32,029 bases of DNA from Winogradskyella sp. GTDB taxonomy: Bacteria; Bacteroidota; Bacteroidia; Flavobacteriales; Flavobacteriaceae. The notes beneath the pieces were generated by a model, which saw only the letters and a program-made list of their open reading frames with translations, ran no database searches and was not told where the DNA came from. The DNA lies in assembly GCF_016744625.1 (NCBI RefSeq), contig NZ_JADGDZ010000034.1, forward strand, positions 1-32,029. The letters run 5' to 3'. The position numbers were made by a program, and so were the translations under genes. Shown piece by piece: positions 26,400 to 32,029 of this stretch; position 1 is the stretch's first letter; each line of letters opens with the position of its first letter.

Positions 26400-26426
26400 T
26401 GTCATTCTAAATTTGTTTCAGGATCT
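26400..26426 (+). repeat. Short palindromic repeat, ATTCTGAA-type centre
   Basis: TGTCATTC...GGATCT followed by AATTTTTTT lies 8 bases past the ribD stop. The arms ATTCTAAA and TTCAGGAT are each one base from a perfect ATTCTGAA/TTCAGAAT pair. It shares outer bases (TGTCAyTyC at the left, TCTaATTTT at the right) with the two elements in prmC (28783-28810 and 28994-29020), so the three appear to be one family with variable centres. Confidence 0.65.
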
Positions 26427-26433
26427 AATTTTT

Positions 26434-27438
26434 TTAATCGTTCTGATAAACTTTCAAAGAATCATTTATAATTTTAGCTTCCGAAATTAACTGTCCTTTT
26501 AATTTAGGTGCTTTTGTTCCTTCATTAAATTTTCTAGAACCAATAAAAACTCTTGCTTCATCCCAAAACCCTTCATCTATAAATGTTTGAAGTGTTTTTG
26601 CACCACCTTCTATAATGATGGAGTTTATATTCCTATTGTACAATAAATCACAAATCTGAATTGCTATTGGTTGCTCGTAATCAATAACATTGTTCGTTAC
26701 TCTTATTGTTTCTGCTTCATCATTGAATACATTAAAACTAGAACTTAATTTTGATGTTCTGTCTAATACAACTCTAATGGGATTTTGTCCATTCCAATCT
26801 CTAACCGTTAAACTAGGATTGTCTTCTAAAACAGTATTAGTTCCAACTAAAATAGCTTGTTCTTCAGTACGCCATTTATGTACGAGTTGGCGTGAATATG
26901 CATTTGTTATCCAAACCGGTTTTTGTTTGTCTCTCGATTTAGGCGCAATAAAACCATCACTAGTCTCAGCCCATTTTAATATAATATAAGGACGCTTTTT
27001 ATTATGAAACGTAAAAAATCGCTTATGATGTACTTTGCATTCGTCTTCTAAAACACCAACAGTAACTTTGCAGTCAGAAGCTTTGAGTTTAGCAATGCCT
27101 TTGCCTGCAACTTCGGGATTATCGTCAATACAACCGATTACTACTTCAGGAATCTTATACTGAGTAATTAAATCACTACAAGGTGGAGTTTTTCCGAAAT
27201 GGCTACAAGGTTCTAGTGTAACATATAATGTGCTTTTAGACAATATAGTTTTGTCCTTTACTGAATTAATCGCATTTACTTCAGCATGATGATTTCCATA
27301 AGCACTAGTAAAACCTTCTCCTATAATTGTATCATTATAGACAATCACAGCACCTACCATAGGATTTGGTCGCGTACTACCCAAACCATTCTTGGCAATT
27401 TTTAAACAACGTTTTATGTAGACTTCTTGGTTTGTCAA
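26434..27438 (-). CDS. ribD: Bifunctional riboflavin deaminase/reductase
   Basis: RibD performs the second and third steps of riboflavin synthesis: deamination of the pyrimidine intermediate, then NADPH reduction of the ribosyl side chain. In the 334-residue protein the N-terminal deaminase has the zinc site His51-Ala-Glu53 and PC78-x8-C87 (EPCSHFGKTPPCSD). The C-terminal reductase begins RPYIILKWAETSDGFIA and includes LVGTNTVLEDNPSLTVR. The start is TTG at 27438: an in-frame TAA (the stop of the preceding lipoprotein gene) lies directly before it, and the next ATG is past the conserved N-terminus. No FMN riboswitch is seen upstream. Confidence 0.94.
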   Translation of the reverse strand: MTNQEVYIKRCLKIAKNGLGSTRPNPMVGAVIVYNDTIIGEGFTSAYGNHHAEVNAINSVKDKTILSKSTLYVTLEPCSHFGKTPPCSDLITQYKIPEVVIGCIDDNPEVAGKGIAKLKASDCKVTVGVLEDECKVHHKRFFTFHNKKRPYIILKWAETSDGFIAPKSRDKQKPVWITNAYSRQLVHKWRTEEQAILVGTNTVLEDNPSLTVRDWNGQNPIRVVLDRTSKLSSSFNVFNDEAETIRVTNNVIDYEQPIAIQICDLLYNRNINSIIIEGGAKTLQTFIDEGFWDEARVFIGSRKFNEGTKAPKLKGQLISEAKIINDSLKVYQND

Positions 27439-27897
27439 TTAAAGTTTGAGTTTTATTTCTTGAGTCTCGTCAATTGTGTAAGTAGAAGAATAGCCTAAAA
27501 CCTTGTATTTAATATCTCCTTTGTATTGCACTTTTAAACGTTGCGAAATTAAACTACCTAATAAGCCACCGAGACTTTTTTTGTCTATAATACTATCAGT
27601 TGCTACTGCAACAATAAGAGGAATTTTAAAATTTTCTTTAGAAGGAACGTTAAATTCATCTGAAACTACCGTCGCAACTTCAATATCGTTAACGTAAACT
27701 TTTAAATCGTCCGTTTTTAAAGTACCACCTACATCATTAGGATTAATAAATAATGCATCTGCACTTAATGTAATTGATTGGACTGTAGAGTTAACCACTT
27801 TAATGTTTTCAAGTCCAACAAACTTTGGTTGTTCTGTTACAGTACAGTTGAAAACTAGTGTAAAAAATAACGAAATGAATAAAATTCTTTTAAGCAT
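27439..27897 (-). CDS. LEA/WHy-type lipoprotein
   Basis: A 152-residue protein from ATG 27897. The 54-base longer frame from 27951 adds a charged stretch before the signal and is rejected. Lipoprotein signal with Cys18 (LVFNC). The mature part has the strand pattern of LEA type 2/WHy domains (IKVVNSTVQSITLSADALFINPNDVGGTL, LKVYVNDIEVA, FKIPLIVAV). It is probably an envelope lipoprotein; function unknown. The TAA stop is adjacent to the TTG start of ribD, so the two are cotranscribed. Divergent from the GNAT gene at 27959. Confidence 0.8.
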   Translation of the reverse strand: MLKRILFISLFFTLVFNCTVTEQPKFVGLENIKVVNSTVQSITLSADALFINPNDVGGTLKTDDLKVYVNDIEVATVVSDEFNVPSKENFKIPLIVAVATDSIIDKKSLGGLLGSLISQRLKVQYKGDIKYKVLGYSSTYTIDETQEIKLKL

Positions 27898-27958
27898 AAA
27901 ATGGGAATTATCTCTATCTTCATACCGAAATAAATTCAGTATTAAAATCATAAATTAA

Positions 27959-28450
27959 GTGCGTAAAGATACTATTGTTATTCGAGAAATTGAACTAGAA
28001 GACAATCCTAAAATTGCAAAAGCGATTCGTTCTGTTTTAATAGAAATGGGTGTGCCTAAAGTTGGTACTGCTTATGAAGATGAAGCTTTAGATTGTATGA
28101 CAGAAACTTATGATAAACCTCAGAATGCCTACTTTGTAGTAGTAGATGGAAATGAGATAATAGGAGGAGCCGGAATTTCACCTTTAGACGATTACGAAGG
28201 CAATGTCTGCGAGTTACAGAAGATGTACTTTATGCCAGAGGCAAGAGGAAAAGGCTTAGGTAGCAAAATGATGGCAAAGTGTTTAGATTTCGCAAAACAA
28301 GCTGGTTTTGATAAGTGTTACTTAGAAACTATGGCTTATATGGATGATGCTAGAAAGTTATATAAAAAGGTAGGTTTTGAATTTTTAGACCAACCAATGG
28401 GAAATACAGGACACTATTCGTGTAAAGTTTGGATGCTTAAAGATTTGTAG
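27959..28450 (+). CDS. GNAT family N-acetyltransferase
   Basis: A 163-residue GNAT. The coenzyme A motif is MPEARGKGLGSKMMAKCLDFAK (about residues 92-113), followed by CYLETMAYMDDARKLYKKVGFEFL. Substrate unknown. The start is GTG at 27959: no ATG is available until the middle of the fold, and residues 7-14 (VIREIELE) already match the first strand of the domain. It is followed 9 bases later by prmC, so it likely heads the run GNAT, prmC, LOG, ligA. No convincing -7 box was found in the 60-base divergent spacer. Confidence 0.9.
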   Translation: MRKDTIVIREIELEDNPKIAKAIRSVLIEMGVPKVGTAYEDEALDCMTETYDKPQNAYFVVVDGNEIIGGAGISPLDDYEGNVCELQKMYFMPEARGKGLGSKMMAKCLDFAKQAGFDKCYLETMAYMDDARKLYKKVGFEFLDQPMGNTGHYSCKVWMLKDL

Positions 28451-28459
28451 AGTGTTTAT

Positions 28460-29335
28460 ATGTTATTAAAAGATCTTCAAAATATATTTCATACAGAGCT
28501 AGATGCTATTTACGGAAAAGTAGAAGTGAATAGTTTCTTTTTTCTATGCATTGAGCATTATTTTAATATGCCAAGAATTCAATTGGCATTAGAACCAGAA
28601 TTTGCGATTACAAAATCTGAAACAGACACTCTTTTTAAAGTGCTAAAAGATCTAAGGCAACAAAAACCTATACAATATATATTGGGTGAAACAGAATTCT
28701 ATGGCTTAACTTTTAAAGTGAATGAAAATGTTCTTATTCCACGACCAGAAACAGAAGAATTAGTTGATTTAATAATACGTTCTGTCACTTCGAGCGAAGT
28801 CGAGAAGTCTTTAAAAATTTTAGATATAGGAACAGGTTCTGGCTGTATAGCGATTTCTCTAGCCAAACATCTTCCGAATGCAACAGTCTATGCATTAGAT
28901 GTAAGTAAAGAAGCTTTAAAAATTGCTAAGCAAAATGCAGAGATCAATAGTGTTGAAATCACTTTCATTGAAGGAGATATTCTGAAACAGAATTGTCATT
29001 CCGCACTTGATGCAGAGTCTAATTTTGATATAGTTGTGTCTAATCCACCTTATGTGAGAGAACTCGAAAAAGAAGAAATAAAACCCAACGTTTTAAATAA
29101 TGAACCGCATCTCGCATTATTTGTAGACAATCATAATCCACTACAATTTTACAAAGCTATTACTGATTTTGCTGTTAATAATTTGAAGCAAAATGCTGAA
29201 CTATATTTTGAAATTAACCAGTATCTTGGTAAGGAAACAAAACAGTTATTAGTTGAAGCTAATTTTAAAAACGTAGATTTAATTAAAGATCTTAATGGTA
29301 ATGATAGAATGCTAAAAGGAAGAAAAAATAAATGA
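28460..29335 (+). CDS. prmC: Peptide chain release factor N5-glutamine methyltransferase, with two repeat-derived insertions
   Basis: PrmC methylates the glutamine of the GGQ motif in release factors 1 and 2. The 291-residue protein has a helical N-terminal domain (1-85), IPRPETEELV (about 93-102), SAM motif DIGTGSGCIAISLA (122-135) and the active-site NPPY at 195-198. Two segments have no counterpart in, for example, E. coli PrmC, and are encoded by palindromic repeats of intergenic type: residues 108-117 (SVTSSEVEKS) just before the SAM motif, and 179-187 (CHSALDAES) just before NPPY. Both keep the frame and fall in loops flanking the core, so the enzyme is probably active. The LOG gene overlaps by 4 bases (ATGA). 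Confidence 0.95.
   Translation: MLLKDLQNIFHTELDAIYGKVEVNSFFFLCIEHYFNMPRIQLALEPEFAITKSETDTLFKVLKDLRQQKPIQYILGETEFYGLTFKVNENVLIPRPETEELVDLIIRSVTSSEVEKSLKILDIGTGSGCIAISLAKHLPNATVYALDVSKEALKIAKQNAEINSVEITFIEGDILKQNCHSALDAESNFDIVVSNPPYVRELEKEEIKPNVLNNEPHLALFVDNHNPLQFYKAITDFAVNNLKQNAELYFEINQYLGKETKQLLVEANFKNVDLIKDLNGNDRMLKGRKNK
28783..28810 (+). repeat. Palindromic repeat inside prmC, copy 1 (CTTCGA-type)
   Basis: TGTCACTTCGAGCGAAG followed by TCGAGAAGTCT is a self-complementary element (CTTCGA and TCGAGAAG arms) that I recognise as a dispersed intergenic repeat type of flavobacterial genomes. Here it encodes residues 108-117 of PrmC. Confidence 0.75.
28994..29020 (+). repeat. Palindromic repeat inside prmC, copy 2 (ATTCCGCA-type)
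   Basis: TGTCATTCCGCACTTGATG followed by CAGAGTCT lies in frame as exactly nine codons (residues 179-187). The left arm ATTCCGCA would pair with TGCGGAAT; the observed right arm TGCAGAGT keeps 6 of 8 pairs, suggesting drift after insertion. It is related in its flanks to 26400-26426. Confidence 0.72.
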
Positions 29336-29913
29336 AAAGTATATCAGTATTTTGTGGAAGTAGTTTAGGTAATGATGAAGGAATTATTTCTGAAGCGTAT
29401 ACGTTAGGACAAACCTTAGCAAATCGAAATATAACTTTGGTTTATGGTGCTGCTAAAATTGGTGTTATGGGTAAAGTTGCACAAGGCACGATTGAAAGTG
29501 GAGGTGAGGTTATAGGTATCATCCCTGTGTTTTTAAAAACTAAAGAAATTGTACATACAGAGCTTACCGAATTAATCGTTACTGACAATATGCATGATCG
29601 AAAAGTGATTATGTACGAAAAAAGTGATGGTTTTATTATCATTCCTGGAGGCTTTGGCACTATGGATGAGTTTTTTGAAATCACAACTTGGGGACAATTA
29701 GGTTTGCATACTAAACCGATTGGGATTTTAAATACCAATGGTTATTACGATGCTTTAATAGCACAATGTAAAATGATGGTTGAGCGTGGTTTTTTAAAAC
29801 AAGAAAATTTAAACGCTGTTGTTGTAGATGCTACTATTGATGGCTTATTAGAGCAAATGAATAATTATAAACCATTGCCAGCACCAAAATGGCTGAATAA
29901 AGAAGGGTTGTAA
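29332..29913 (+). CDS. LOG family (TIGR00730) Rossmann-fold protein
   Basis: A 193-residue protein of the lonely-guy/YvdD family. SISVFCGSSLGND opens the Rossmann fold, and the signature PGGFGTMDEFFE (about residues 104-115) contains the nucleotide-binding and catalytic glutamate; MHDRKVIMYEKSDGFI precedes it. Several family members hydrolyse nucleoside 5'-monophosphates to free base and ribose 5-phosphate (cytokinin-activating in plants); the bacterial role is often unclear. It overlaps prmC by 4 bases and abuts ligA (stop TAA directly followed by ATG), so it belongs to the same operon. Confidence 0.93.
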   Translation: MKSISVFCGSSLGNDEGIISEAYTLGQTLANRNITLVYGAAKIGVMGKVAQGTIESGGEVIGIIPVFLKTKEIVHTELTELIVTDNMHDRKVIMYEKSDGFIIIPGGFGTMDEFFEITTWGQLGLHTKPIGILNTNGYYDALIAQCKMMVERGFLKQENLNAVVVDATIDGLLEQMNNYKPLPAPKWLNKEGL

Positions 29914-31908
<1,995 letters not shown>

Positions 31909-31935
31909 ATTCTCACAAAAAAACACGTATTTTAT

Positions 31936-31958
31936 CGATAAAAAGCATTTTTTTATCG
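31936..31958 (+). terminator. AT-rich hairpin after ligA, probable weak terminator
   Basis: CGATAAAAA (31936-31944) pairs with TTTTTATCG (31950-31958), loop 5 bases, followed by TTTAATTG. A second, overlapping perfect palindrome TTTTATCGATAAAA (31930-31943) can form instead, so the two folds exclude each other. Confidence 0.45.
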
Positions 31959-31977
31959 TTTAATTGTAATATAATTT

Positions 31978-31985
31978 TATATTTG
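31978..31985 (+). promoter_or_regulatory. -7 promoter box of the gene at the right edge
   Basis: TATATTTG, a full TAnnTTTG match, 23 bases upstream of ATG 32009. Confidence 0.55.
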
Positions 31986-32008
31986 TTTCATTAATAAGGG
32001 ATTAATTA

Positions 32009-32029
32009 ATGTTACTAAACAAAATCTTA
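32009..32029 (+). CDS. Start of a gene cut by the window edge
   Basis: ATG at 32009 opens a frame of seven codons (MLLNKIL) to the window end. It is preceded by a promoter box at 31978-31985 and a purine run AAGGG (31996-32000). The product cannot be identified from seven residues. Confidence 0.45.

Noticed and set aside
27898..27951. Longer start of the LEA-type lipoprotein
   Set aside because: It would put a charged stretch before the lipoprotein signal; ATG 27897 gives a normal signal peptide.

Overview
The window looks like a chromosomal segment of a marine-type Flavobacteriaceae bacterium (Bacteroidota). The DNA is AT-rich. Promoters match the Bacteroidota -7 box TAnnTTTG (TATATTTG, TATCTTTG, TACCTTTG), and Shine-Dalgarno sequences are mostly absent. 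Lineage-typical genes include a TonB-receptor/DUF4249 pair, a type IX secretion sorting domain, a monomeric NADP-isocitrate dehydrogenase, an N-terminally extended GAPDH, a DUF6095 protein and LVIVD-repeat lipoproteins. Genus cannot be decided from the sequence.

Layout. Positions 1-82 hold the last bases of a 5S rRNA and the rRNA operon terminator. From 166 to 15413 every gene is on the minus strand: DUF6095 and murQ; DUF4249 lipoprotein and TonB receptor; icd; a pentapeptide-repeat protein; a 550-base stretch without a recognised gene that looks like its own transcription unit (about 7732-8190); rplS; trmD; a GNAT; a coiled-coil membrane protein; two LVIVD lipoproteins; gap; and a DegP/HtrA protease. 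From 15585 to 19607 the plus strand carries dapF, a RimL-type GNAT, mltG, a DUF2279 protein, and a separate SLT-like envelope protein. From 19604 to 23695 (minus) come a short RsmI-like methylase, a secreted PQQ-type sugar dehydrogenase, an LMW phosphatase and dnaA. A divergent YbgC-type thioesterase follows, then a minus-strand set (yigZ, EamA permease, HAD phosphatase, ribD, LEA-type lipoprotein), and finally a plus-strand run (GNAT, prmC, LOG-family protein, ligA). A new gene begins at the right edge.

Function. This is mostly core genome: translation (rplS, trmD, prmC, rsmI-like), replication (dnaA, ligA), envelope and peptidoglycan (murQ, dapF, mltG, SLT-like protein, degP), and central metabolism (icd, gap, ribD). 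No phage, insertion sequence, CRISPR array or tRNA was seen. I saw no DnaA-box cluster beside dnaA.

The most interesting signals are four. (1) Two short palindromic intergenic-type repeats sit in frame inside prmC, and a related copy lies 3' of ribD. (2) The unexplained minus-strand unit at 7732-8330 ends in a 44-base near-palindrome. (3) A terminator-like hairpin with nine T lies in the dnaA leader. (4) A terminator runs directly into the start codon of a GNAT gene.
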